DNA of 6,244 nucleotides from Oscillospiraceae bacterium UBA6409 (GCA_002438575.1 DJPP01000006.1:1-6244); one strand, 5' to 3'; numbered from the stretch's first letter, positions 1 through 6,060 are shown. Notes: generated from the sequence alone by a model not told the origin. Program-made: numbers and translations.

Positions 1-309
1 GTGTTCACGGTGACGGGCTACTGTGCCTGCTGTACGCCGTACAGCCACCTCAACCGCTGCGGCGACCTTGTACTGACCGCCAGCGGAGAGTGGGTACACC
101 CCGGCGAGGCCGTGGCGGTGGATCCGGACATCATCCCGCTGGGCAGCACCGTGACCATAGGCGAAAAGACCTACAAGGCGCTGGACACCGGCGTGCACGG
201 CTATGTGGTGGACGTGCTCATGGCCCATGAGGATGCCGCCGCGGCCGGCGCCAGAAGGGAGCTGGTAACATGGACAACCGACCTAAGACAGGGAGAAACG
301 CCGAGCTGA
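1..309 (+). CDS. 3D (three-aspartate) domain protein, 5' end cut by window
   Basis: The reading frame is open from base 1 and stops with TGA at 307-309. The GTG at base 1 may be an internal valine, so the true start probably lies upstream. The visible 102 residues match the 3D fold of MltA/YabE/YocH-type peptidoglycan-acting proteins: an opening FTVTGYCACC segment, TASG at residues 26-29, the AVDP motif with Asp41, IPLG at 45-48, the DTG motif with Asp62, and VDV with Asp71. These three Asp give the family its name and are the presumed catalytic or structural acids. Family knowledge suggests a lytic-transglycosylase-like or cell-wall remodelling role; activity is inferred. There is no signal peptide in the visible part. 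The Asp62-Asp71 spacing is about two residues shorter than the usual DTGGAIKGxxID. Its 3' end overlaps the next gene by 40 bases. Such small 3D proteins are common in Firmicute phage early or middle regions. Confidence 0.85.
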   Translation: MFTVTGYCACCTPYSHLNRCGDLVLTASGEWVHPGEAVAVDPDIIPLGSTVTIGEKTYKALDTGVHGYVVDVLMAHEDAAAAGARRELVTWTTDLRQGETPS

Positions 310-536
310 AGCCGTGCCTGCACTGCACGGAGCGATACATCGGCTGCCACGGAAGGAACGAGGACGGAAGCTACCGGTGCGGGAAGTACGCCGAGGTGGA
401 GGCCGCCAGGGCCGAGGAACGGGTGAAGCTGACCGCCTACCGGCGGGAGAAGGAGATAGACCGCTACCAGCGGCACAAGATCAACGAGTACGGCGCCAAG
501 GCTGAAAAGGCCCGGATGCGCGGAAGGGGACGGTGA
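270..536 (+). CDS. small Cys-rich phage protein, putative zinc binding
   Basis: An 88-residue basic protein of unknown function. The ATG at 270 is preceded by AGAAGGGAG (253-261), 8 bases away, which fixes the start inside the 3' end of the 3D gene. The N-terminal part carries Cys16-x2-Cys19, then Cys26-His27 and Cys37, a plausible single metal-binding knuckle. It resembles the widespread Firmicute phage small proteins with a CxxC...GCH...C..Y pattern, but here extra residues (NEDGSYR) lie between the CH and the last Cys. The remainder is a highly charged, probably helical segment (residues 40-88) rich in Glu, Arg and Lys, with an Arg-rich end suggesting nucleic acid contact (inference). The stop at 534-536 is immediately followed by the next gene's start, so translation is probably coupled. 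Confidence 0.8.
   Translation: MDNRPKTGRNAELKPCLHCTERYIGCHGRNEDGSYRCGKYAEVEAARAEERVKLTAYRREKEIDRYQRHKINEYGAKAEKARMRGRGR
522..530 (+). promoter_or_regulatory. ribosome binding site deciding the start at 539
   Basis: GGAAGGGGA ends 8 bases before the ATG at 539 but only 2 bases before the in-frame GTG at 533. The spacing favours the ATG as the real start of the zinc-ribbon gene, two codons shorter than the longest reading frame. Confidence 0.6.
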
Positions 537-538
537 GC

Positions 539-865
539 ATGGCAGAGGGAAAGGGCAAGAAGGCCGACTTCCTGTGGTGGGTACAGTGCGAGGGCCACTA
601 CGACGTGCCGGTGATTGCCCCCAGCTGGGAGCAGGCCACGGTGGAGGCGGCGCACCTGTGGGGCGTGCCGTGGGCCAAGGTGGCCGCCCGGTGCGAGCTG
701 CGGGAGAAGCTGCCGGTGGTGCGGAACGTGTGCCAGCGGTGCGGGAAGATCTTTCACGGCTCCGGCCCGCTGTGCGACGACTGCATCAGCATCATCCGCA
801 TAGAGGAGCAGCGGAAGGCCGCCGCCAGGAAGGACTACTTCCGGCGGCTGTACGCCGGACACTGA
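539..865 (+). CDS. zinc-ribbon hypothetical phage protein
   Basis: A 108-residue protein starting at the ATG at 539 (in-frame GTG at 533 is possible but too close to the ribosome binding site). Residues 11-55 read like a small alpha/beta fold: a WWVQCEG strand, then a helix beginning ATVEAAHLWG, a pattern seen in short phage proteins that process a sequence position such as 'APSWEQATVEAA'. A zinc ribbon follows with Cys65-x2-Cys68 and Cys79-x2-Cys82 separated by 10 residues, then a basic helix (residues 86-107). No enzyme motif is visible. Zinc-ribbon plus basic tail suggests a nucleic-acid or protein adaptor, but that is inference. The gene sits 2 bases after its upstream neighbour and 30 bases ahead of the pcfK-like gene, within one apparent transcription unit. 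Confidence 0.8.
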   Translation: MAEGKGKKADFLWWVQCEGHYDVPVIAPSWEQATVEAAHLWGVPWAKVAARCELREKLPVVRNVCQRCGKIFHGSGPLCDDCISIIRIEEQRKAAARKDYFRRLYAGH

Positions 866-886
866 GACAAACAGACAAACAGGAGG
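866..886 (+). promoter_or_regulatory. A-rich translation leader and strong RBS of the pcfK-like gene
   Basis: The 30-base gap is unusually A-rich for this window. It holds a perfect 8-bp tandem repeat, GACAAACA twice (866-881), leading into AGGAGG (881-886), which lies 9 bases before the ATG at 896. An unstructured A-rich stretch before a strong Shine-Dalgarno sequence points to high translation of the downstream gene. No -10/-35 promoter could be defended here. Confidence 0.6.
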
Positions 887-895
887 AACTGTGCG

Positions 896-1258
896 ATGAA
901 CGAGTATTTGGACAAGGCGCTGGAGAAGCTGCACAGCGCCAAGGCGCCCACGGGCCAGCGGGAGGCCGTGGTGTTCAAGCCGGTGGTGACGGCGCTGGAG
1001 GACTTCTGCCGGCAGGACGCGGAGTTCGCCCAGGCGGTGGTGCAGGGCGGCAGCGTGGAGGAGTGCGTCAAGGCCGTGCTGAAGGGCGTGGGCGGCAGCT
1101 TGAGCGACCTTGAGGCCTACAAGCGGGCGGCGGCGTTCTTTTTCCCCGGCTGCGTGGTGACCATGAAGCTGACCATCGCCATGTGCGAGCATGACGTAGT
1201 CCCGGCGGCACCGCAGGAGCGCAAGGCCGTGGTGCTGGATCTGGCGGACTTCTGGTGA
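896..1258 (+). CDS. pcfK: PcfK-like protein
   Basis: A 120-residue protein resembling PcfK, known from the Enterococcus faecalis pCF10 conjugative plasmid and widespread in Firmicute phages. Diagnostic features seen are an N-terminal helix with LDKALEKL, the segment VFKPVVTALEDFCRQDAEFA (residues 26-45), the AVVQ...VEECVKAVLKGVG block (47-66), SLSDLEAYKRAA (68-79) and the FFFPGCVV strand (81-88), ending in a hydrophobic VVLDLADFW tail. Length fits the family. Its biochemical role is unknown; it is almost always encoded beside PcfJ, and here it overlaps the PcfJ-like gene by 4 bases, implying coupled translation and a shared function. The start is set by AGGAGG at 881-886. Classification is by motif recall, not a database search. 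Confidence 0.85.
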   Translation: MNEYLDKALEKLHSAKAPTGQREAVVFKPVVTALEDFCRQDAEFAQAVVQGGSVEECVKAVLKGVGGSLSDLEAYKRAAAFFFPGCVVTMKLTIAMCEHDVVPAAPQERKAVVLDLADFW

Positions 1259-3039
1259 GCGCCATGCAGGACGGAAAGGAAAGAGCCGCCGCGCTGGAGC
1301 GACTGGCCCCGAAGCCCACGGCGCAGGAGATGGAGGAGGTCAACGGACGGTTCCGGCACTTCCTGTTCAAGCGGCCGGGGAAGGGTGAGATATGGACCAC
1401 CTGCTGCCGGCGGCACACCTTCGTCAGGGCGGACACGGACAACGCGGACGAGCTGAGGGCACTGCACGCGCCGCACACGCCGGAGCCGCGGAACAGCTGG
1501 GACTGTTCGCCCACCACGCACCGGCGGAGCAGGTGCCCCTACTGCGGCGCGGAGGTCACGGTGAAGGAGCCGCGGTACTCCGGCGGGCGGGCCAACCTGT
1601 GGAGCTTCCGGCGGGCAGTGCTGCTGCGGCAGTGGCGCGGCGCCCTGTGGGCCACGGCGTGGACGTGCGAAAAGAACTACAGCCGCATAGGCATAAACGG
1701 GGAGCCGATACTGACGGCGCCGCCGGAGATGAAGCTGCTGGGCGTGTACCGCTTCGCGCCGGGCGTGGCGGAGCAGGCCACGCGGCCGTGGTGGTGCAGC
1801 GGCGGCACACCCATGAGCTACCACCGCCAGACCGCGCCCGGCAAGAGCAGCGGGCGCAAGGGCGGGATGTGGAAGATCCACTCGCCCTACACCTACTGCG
1901 CCGAGCTGGGCAGCAGCTATGACGTGGTCGGTCTGCCGGAGCTGGACAAGGGCTGTATGCGCTGGTGCGGCATCGGAAGGATACACCTGCCCTCGGACGA
2001 CCTCATCGAACTGCTGACGGCGTGCTGCTTCTATCCCCGCCAGATCGAAATGCTGATGAAGCTGGGGCTGGAGGACGCGGTGAAGGACCTGGTGGGCAGG
2101 GGCGTGAGGAACGCCGACATCATCAAATGGGACGCGGACAAGCCCAGGGACTTTATGAAATGCACGCCCAAGGAGGCGATGGCGGCGTGCTCCGGGAGGG
2201 AGCCGCTGCGGGCGCTGCGGCTGTATACCCGGCACAGGGACACGGCGCTGAAAATGACCATGGAAAACGCGGCGTGGCTCGCAGAGGCCACCCTGGGCCG
2301 CGGCGAGGAGAACTATGCTGTGGGCCTGCTGAAGCGGCTGGGCATCACGGCGGAGAGGCTGACGGCCTATCTGGAAAAGAACCGGGCGGCGCTGCGCTCT
2401 GTGCGGCCCGGCATGGCCACCCGGAGAGAGGTGCTGCAGCTGTACAAGGACTATCTGGACGCGGCGGAGCACTGCGGGATGGACATGGAGAACCCGCTGA
2501 TCCTCATGCCGCGGGACCTTGTGGAAAAACACGACCGGGTGACGGCGGCGTGGAGCGCCATACAGCACCAGCGCCGGACGGCGGAGGCCGCAGCGGCGCA
2601 GAAAGCTGCCGAGGAGGCCTACAGGAAGCGGCTGCACGGCCTGTCCGAGAAGTATCTGTTCTGGACAGAGGACTTTCTCATCCGTGTCCCCGTCAGCGCC
2701 GACGAGATCGTGGAGGAGGGCAAGGCGCTGAAGCACTGCGTGGGCGGCTACGCGGACCGGCATCTGAAGGGCGCGACCACCATCCTGTTCCTGCGCCGGC
2801 GGGACAGGCCCCACACACCGCTGGCGACCATCGAAATGAACGGCAACAGGATCGTGCAGGTGCACGGCTACCGGAACGAGCTGGAGGACTGCGCCGACAA
2901 CCCGGACCGGGAGAGCGCACGGAAGCTGTACGCGCCGGTGCTGGATCCGTGGCTGAAATGGCTGCAGGACGGCAGCAAGCGGGATAAGGACGGCAGGCCG
3001 AAGCTGCCGAAAAAGAGGACAAGGAGGAACGCGGCATGA
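1255..3039 (+). CDS. pcfJ: PcfJ-like protein
   Basis: A 594-residue protein of the PcfJ family, partner of the gene just upstream. Visible parts: an N-terminal region with Cys50-Cys51 and His54 followed by Cys94-x2-Cys97 (CPYCG), likely one zinc-binding ribbon; a long middle region (about 130-430) containing predicted helical blocks such as CCFYPRQIEMLMKLGLEDAV; an Ala/Glu/Arg-rich helical linker (about 430-462); and the signature C-terminal domain with KALKHCVGGYADR (His494, Cys495), a strand TILFLRR, TPLATIEM, and IVQVHGYRN. The tail is very basic (KKRTRRNAA), suggesting nucleic acid binding (inference). The family has no established biochemical activity. GTG at 1255 overlaps the pcfK stop and has only a weak GGCGGA ahead (1243-1248); ATG at 1264 is an alternative three codons later. 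The C-terminus overlaps the DUF3102 gene by 4 bases. Confidence 0.85.
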   Translation: MSAMQDGKERAAALERLAPKPTAQEMEEVNGRFRHFLFKRPGKGEIWTTCCRRHTFVRADTDNADELRALHAPHTPEPRNSWDCSPTTHRRSRCPYCGAEVTVKEPRYSGGRANLWSFRRAVLLRQWRGALWATAWTCEKNYSRIGINGEPILTAPPEMKLLGVYRFAPGVAEQATRPWWCSGGTPMSYHRQTAPGKSSGRKGGMWKIHSPYTYCAELGSSYDVVGLPELDKGCMRWCGIGRIHLPSDDLIELLTACCFYPRQIEMLMKLGLEDAVKDLVGRGVRNADIIKWDADKPRDFMKCTPKEAMAACSGREPLRALRLYTRHRDTALKMTMENAAWLAEATLGRGEENYAVGLLKRLGITAERLTAYLEKNRAALRSVRPGMATRREVLQLYKDYLDAAEHCGMDMENPLILMPRDLVEKHDRVTAAWSAIQHQRRTAEAAAAQKAAEEAYRKRLHGLSEKYLFWTEDFLIRVPVSADEIVEEGKALKHCVGGYADRHLKGATTILFLRRRDRPHTPLATIEMNGNRIVQVHGYRNELEDCADNPDRESARKLYAPVLDPWLKWLQDGSKRDKDGRPKLPKKRTRRNAA

Positions 3040-4061
3040 GTATGTACGACATGGTGAACACGGTCCCGGAGGGGTGCTCCGAGGGCGAGGCGCTAAGCGA
3101 GATGTTCAGCGAGGGCTCCATGGACGAGGCCTTCGAGGAGCGCGACATCGACGTCATCACGGAGGAGATCAACTTCTACAAGCAGCAGGCCGGCATGGCC
3201 ATTCTGGAGATCGGCAAGCGGCTGGTGGAGGCCAAGGCCCAGCTCTCCCACGGGGAGTGGCTGCCCTGGCTGGAGAAAAAGGTGGAGTTCTCCGAGCGCA
3301 GCGCACAGCAGTATATCCGGCTGTGGAAGGAGTACGGCAAATCCGCAACGGTTGCGGATTTGGGCGTGCGGAAAGCGTTGGTATTACTGGCTTTGCCGGA
3401 AAACGAGCGCGACAGCTTCGCCGGTGAGACACACGCGGTGGACGGTGCGGAGAAGACCGCCGCGGAAATGACGGTGAAGGAGCTGGAGAAGGCCGTGGCG
3501 GAGCGCAACGCCGCCCGCGAAGAGGCGGAGCAGGCCAAGGCAGACCTGTACGCCGCCCGCGAAGCCGCCAGGGAGGCGCGGGATCATGTGGAGGCCCTGC
3601 AGGGAGAACTGGAGGCGCTGAAGAACCGGCCCACGGAGGTGGCCATCGAGCAGAGGGACGCCACGGAGGAGCAGCTGGCCGCCGCCCGGCAGGAGGCCGA
3701 GGACGCCGCCGCCCGGCGGGTGGCGGAGCTGGAGAAGGCGCTGGAGCAGGCCCGCGGCGAGGCGGCGGCTGCCGAGGAGAGGAAGGAGGCCGCCGAGGCG
3801 GAGCTGCAGGACGCCGAACGGGAGCGCGACAGCGCGCTGGATGCCGCCAAGGGCTACAAGGCCGAGGCGGAGGTCGCCCACAAGCTGGCCGCGGCGGCCA
3901 GCAACGAGGGCATGACCAAGTTCAAGGTGGTGTTCGATCAGACGGTGGAAAACGTGAACACCCTGGCGACGCTGCTACAGGCGCTGCCGGACAGCCAGCA
4001 GGAGAAGCTGCGGCGGGCGCTGCTGGCGCTGGCCGACCAGGTGCGGAAGGTGGGCGCGTGA
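3036..4061 (+). CDS. DUF3102 domain protein with long coiled coil
   Basis: A 341-residue protein. ATG at 3036 overlaps the pcfJ stop (ATGA) and has AAGGAGG (3021-3027) 8 bases upstream. An acidic N-terminus (1-37) precedes a DUF3102 domain (about 38-110): ITEEINFYKQQA, ILEIGKRLVEAKAQL, HGEW at 72-75, then a helix with SERSAQQYIRLWKEYG, consistent with an HTH-like DNA-binding fold as seen in phage and plasmid proteins of this family. Residues 100-121 (KSATVADLGVRKALVLLALP) end the domain. Residues about 140-285 are Ala/Glu/Arg-rich heptads forming a long coiled coil, and the C-terminal part (290-341) is helical with QTVENVNTLATLLQALP. Role is unknown; oligomeric DNA binding is inference. The codons for residues 102-123 differ from the rest and contain a perfect palindrome. 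Confidence 0.85.
   Translation: MSMYDMVNTVPEGCSEGEALSEMFSEGSMDEAFEERDIDVITEEINFYKQQAGMAILEIGKRLVEAKAQLSHGEWLPWLEKKVEFSERSAQQYIRLWKEYGKSATVADLGVRKALVLLALPENERDSFAGETHAVDGAEKTAAEMTVKELEKAVAERNAAREEAEQAKADLYAAREAAREARDHVEALQGELEALKNRPTEVAIEQRDATEEQLAAARQEAEDAAARRVAELEKALEQARGEAAAAEERKEAAEAELQDAERERDSALDAAKGYKAEAEVAHKLAAAASNEGMTKFKVVFDQTVENVNTLATLLQALPDSQQEKLRRALLALADQVRKVGA
3338..3362. repeat. perfect palindrome inside the DUF3102 gene
   Basis: CAAATCCGCAAC (3338-3349) and GTTGCGGATTTG (3351-3362) are exact reverse complements around a single G at 3350. The symmetry stops at the next base on each side (G3337/G3363). As RNA it could fold with about an 11-bp stem and a 3-base loop. It is more A/T-rich than its surroundings and encodes residues KSATVADL just after the predicted DNA-binding helix. 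It might be an operator, a remnant of a small palindromic repeat, or a structured mRNA site; the sequence does not decide. Confidence 0.85.
3508..3564 (+). repeat. 15-bp direct repeat, 42-bp period, in coiled-coil region
   Basis: ACGCCGCCCGCGAAG occurs exactly at 3508-3522 and again at 3550-3564. The 42-base period equals 14 residues, two heptads (AAREEAEQ... and AAREAARE...), so the coiled coil probably grew by an internal duplication. Confidence 0.7.
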
Positions 4062-4062
4062 G

Positions 4063-4272
4063 ATGGCGGAGCACTGCGGAAGCTGCGTGTGGCGCTCCGG
4101 GCGGCCGGAGTACAGGTGCGACTTTGCCGGCAAGACGGACCACACGCGGAAGGCGGAGTCCCCGGACGGGTGCACCTACTACCTGCGGGGCGACATCGTG
4201 ACGGACGGCCGGACGGCCCAGCGGCTGTACCGCAAGGTCATGGCAAAGAGAGAAGCGGCGGGGCTGGCGTGA
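4063..4272 (+). CDS. 69-residue four-cysteine hypothetical protein
   Basis: Begins with ATG at 4063, one base after the DUF3102 stop, with AAGGTGG (4047-4053) 9 bases upstream. Four cysteines, Cys5-x2-Cys8 (CGSC), Cys19 and Cys37, plus nearby His27, can form one zinc site. The order CGSCVWR...YRCDFAGKTDHTRK...PDGCTYY resembles compact zinc-stabilised phage proteins of unknown function. The C-terminal third is a basic helix (TAQRLYRKVMAKREAAG). It is the last gene before the terminase leader, a position often occupied by small packaging accessory or DNA-modifying-enzyme-associated genes, but at 69 residues with no HTH it is too short for a usual small terminase. Function unknown. Confidence 0.8.
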   Translation: MAEHCGSCVWRSGRPEYRCDFAGKTDHTRKAESPDGCTYYLRGDIVTDGRTAQRLYRKVMAKREAAGLA

Positions 4273-4296
4273 GCCGCCCCGCACCGCCCTCTTTTG

Positions 4297-4329
4297 AAAG
4301 CGGCTGCCCGGTGAACGGGCGGCGGCTTT
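4297..4329 (+). promoter_or_regulatory. hairpin immediately upstream of the terL RBS
   Basis: AAAGC (4297-4301) pairs with GCTTT (4325-4329), and GCTGCCCG (4303-4310) pairs with CGGGCGGC (4316-4323) with one T-G wobble, around a GTGAA loop; G4302/G4324 is the only mismatch. Only three T follow the stem before G, so it is a weak candidate for an intrinsic terminator and more likely a processing or translation-control hairpin, since the stem ends 1 base before the ribosome binding site. AGCCGCC at 4272-4278 can alternatively pair with GGCGGCT at 4321-4327, competing with this stem. Confidence 0.55.
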
Positions 4330-4330
4330 G

Positions 4331-4341
4331 AGGAGAGGAGG
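4331..4341 (+). promoter_or_regulatory. terL ribosome binding site deciding the GTG start
   Basis: AGGAGAGGAGG ends 7 bases before the GTG at 4349. The longer reading frame beginning with TTG at 4328 would place the ribosome binding site inside the gene, so GTG 4349 is chosen. Confidence 0.75.
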
Positions 4342-4348
4342 CGAGGGT

Positions 4349-6040
4349 GTGAACCTGCGGAACCCCAAGGAATACTGTGAGAACCTGCTGTGGATACGCA
4401 CGAAGAAGCAGACGATGGCGCACCTGCGCTTCAACGACGCGCAGAACAACCTGTACGGCGTCATCCGCCAGCAGGCGGCACAGGGGAAGCCCATCCGCCT
4501 GATCGTCCTCAAGGGACGGCAGGAGGGCATCTCCACGGTGACGGAGGGGCTGATGTTCCAGGACACGGTGACGCGGCCCAACGTGAAGACGCTGATCGTG
4601 GCCCATGAGAACACGGCCACGGCCAACCTGTTCAAGATGAACAAGCTATTCTACGACAGTCTGCCGGCGGGCGCGCAGCCCATGCGGAAGAACTCCAACG
4701 CCAAGGAACTGGTGTTTGAGAACCCCACCAAGGACGAGAGGGACAAGCGCCGCCGTCCGGGATTGCGGAGCTCTATCCGTTGCCAGACGGCGGGCAAGGG
4801 CGGCGTGGGCCGAAGCGACACGCTGACCAACGTGCACATCTCCGAATACGCCTTCTGGCCCAAGAACAAGGACGAGCTGCTGCTGGGCATCATGCAGGCT
4901 GTGCCGGATGAGCCGGACACGATGGTGGTCATCGAGAGCACGGCCAACGGCTACGACCACTTCAAAACCCTGTGGGACGACGCGGTGGCGGGCGCCAACG
5001 CATGGACGCCGGTGTTCCTGCCCTGGTATCTGGAGCCGGGGTACCGGAAAAGCGTGCCGGCGGGCACCGTGTGGAGCGACGAGGAGGAGAAGCTGCGGCA
5101 GGACTTCGGGCTGGACGACGAGCAGCTCATGTGGCGGCGCTGGTGCATCAAGGCCAACTGCGGCAACGACGCTGCCATGTTCCGGCAGGAGTACCCCAAC
5201 ACGCCGGACGAGGCGTTCCTGCTCAGCGGCGAGGGCTACTTCGACAACGCGGCGCTGGGCCGCCAGCGGATGCACGCGCCGGCACCGGCCTCCGTGGGCT
5301 GGTTCGTATTCGACGAGCCGGCGGAGCCGGGGGACGCACCCCGGAACTGGCGGTATGAACCCGGCGAGACCGGGGCGGTGCGTATCTGGCAGGCACCGGA
5401 GAAGGGCGCGCCCTATGTGCTGGGCGGCGACACGGCCGGAGAGGGCAGCGACCGCTTCACGGCCTTCGTGCTGGACAACCGCACCGGGGCGCAGGTGGCG
5501 GAGCTGCAGATGCCGCTGTCTGAGATACAGTATGCCCGGCAGATCTACTGCTTGGGCCGGTACTACAACGACGCGCTTGCGGCGGTGGAGGTCAACTTCT
5601 CCACCTATCCGGAGAACAAGCTGGAGGAGTGGCACTACCCGACGCTCTACCAGCGGGAGCGCTTCGACACCTTCAAGAACGTAATGGTCAAGTCCCAGGG
5701 CTGGGTGACGTCCTCCCGGACACGGCCCCAGATGCTGGCCACGCTGCACACGGTGATGGACGAGGAGCCGGGGCTGGTGGTGTCGGCATGGACGCTGGGC
5801 GAGATGATCACCTTCGTCTACGACGAGAACCGGAAGCCGCAGGCGGCGGCGGGAGAGCACGACGACCTGGTGATGGCGGCGGCCATCGCCCACACGGCCC
5901 GCACCCAGCAGCGGTATACCTCCGAGGCCGGGGGCGCGGACCGGCGGCACTGGACGAAGGATATGTGGGAGGACTGGCGCCGGGCGGATCCGGCGGCGCG
6001 AAAGCAGTTGGAAGCGGAGTGGAAACGCTCCGAAAAATAA
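4349..6040 (+). CDS. terL: phage terminase large subunit
   Basis: A 563-residue terminase large subunit: ATP-driven motor and endonuclease that cuts concatemeric DNA and pumps it through the portal. ATPase part: terminase-type Walker A LKGRQEGIST (residues 54-63), an AHENTATANLFKM block, a region around GVGRSDTLTNVHISEYAFW with the Walker B acid at Glu166, and a VVIESTANG coupling-type motif. Nuclease part (RNase H fold): Asp361 in GGDTAGEGSD, Glu414 in AAVEVNF, and HDDLVMAAAIAH with Asp505/Asp506, giving the expected acidic metal-binding set. Length is normal and nothing is truncated, so it appears functional. GTG start follows AGGAGAGGAGG. No small terminase is recognisable directly upstream. 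A strong RBS right after its stop leads into the next small gene. Confidence 0.95.
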   Translation: MNLRNPKEYCENLLWIRTKKQTMAHLRFNDAQNNLYGVIRQQAAQGKPIRLIVLKGRQEGISTVTEGLMFQDTVTRPNVKTLIVAHENTATANLFKMNKLFYDSLPAGAQPMRKNSNAKELVFENPTKDERDKRRRPGLRSSIRCQTAGKGGVGRSDTLTNVHISEYAFWPKNKDELLLGIMQAVPDEPDTMVVIESTANGYDHFKTLWDDAVAGANAWTPVFLPWYLEPGYRKSVPAGTVWSDEEEKLRQDFGLDDEQLMWRRWCIKANCGNDAAMFRQEYPNTPDEAFLLSGEGYFDNAALGRQRMHAPAPASVGWFVFDEPAEPGDAPRNWRYEPGETGAVRIWQAPEKGAPYVLGGDTAGEGSDRFTAFVLDNRTGAQVAELQMPLSEIQYARQIYCLGRYYNDALAAVEVNFSTYPENKLEEWHYPTLYQRERFDTFKNVMVKSQGWVTSSRTRPQMLATLHTVMDEEPGLVVSAWTLGEMITFVYDENRKPQAAAGEHDDLVMAAAIAHTARTQQRYTSEAGGADRRHWTKDMWEDWRRADPAARKQLEAEWKRSEK

Positions 6041-6044
6041 AAAC

Positions 6045-6050
6045 AGGAGG
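6045..6050 (+). promoter_or_regulatory. RBS deciding the start of the small membrane protein
   Basis: AGGAGG lies 10 bases before ATG 6061. An in-frame ATG at 6052 is only 1 base from it, too close to be used. Confidence 0.65.
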
Positions 6051-6060
6051 AATGTGCGAC

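Larger units (their letters stand above)
4273..4348 (+). other. 76-base gap upstream of terL
   Basis: The only sizeable non-coding gap in the window. It contains the hairpin at 4297-4329 and the terL ribosome binding site. No promoter is recognisable. Confidence 0.6.

Noticed and set aside
866..895. Promoter before the pcfK-like gene
   Set aside because: The gap is A-rich but too short and lacks -35/-10 hexamers; it is explained as a translation leader.
574..1113. 179-residue + strand frame overlapping the zinc-ribbon and pcfK genes
   Set aside because: Gly/Arg/Ala-rich shadow crossing a gene boundary and a clear ribosome binding site; both overlapped genes are better supported.
464..1192. 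242-residue reading frame on the - strand
   Set aside because: His/Leu/Arg-rich shadow spanning three supported + strand genes.
1117..2865. 582-residue reading frame on the - strand opposite pcfJ
   Set aside because: Its product is a low-complexity Arg/Pro/Leu/His-rich sequence typical of the antisense of GC-rich genes, it has no ribosome binding site I could defend, and the + strand frame has clear family motifs.
4063..4272. Small terminase subunit
   Set aside because: Position fits, but 69 residues with four cysteines and no helix-turn-helix or oligomerisation region does not fit TerS.
4297..4332. Intrinsic terminator before terL
   Set aside because: The stem is strong, but only three T follow and the terL ribosome binding site begins at once, so termination is not supported; kept as a regulatory hairpin.
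4646..5950. 434-residue reading frame on the - strand opposite terL
   Set aside because: It mirrors the well-supported terL frame, has shadow-like composition and no recognisable domain.
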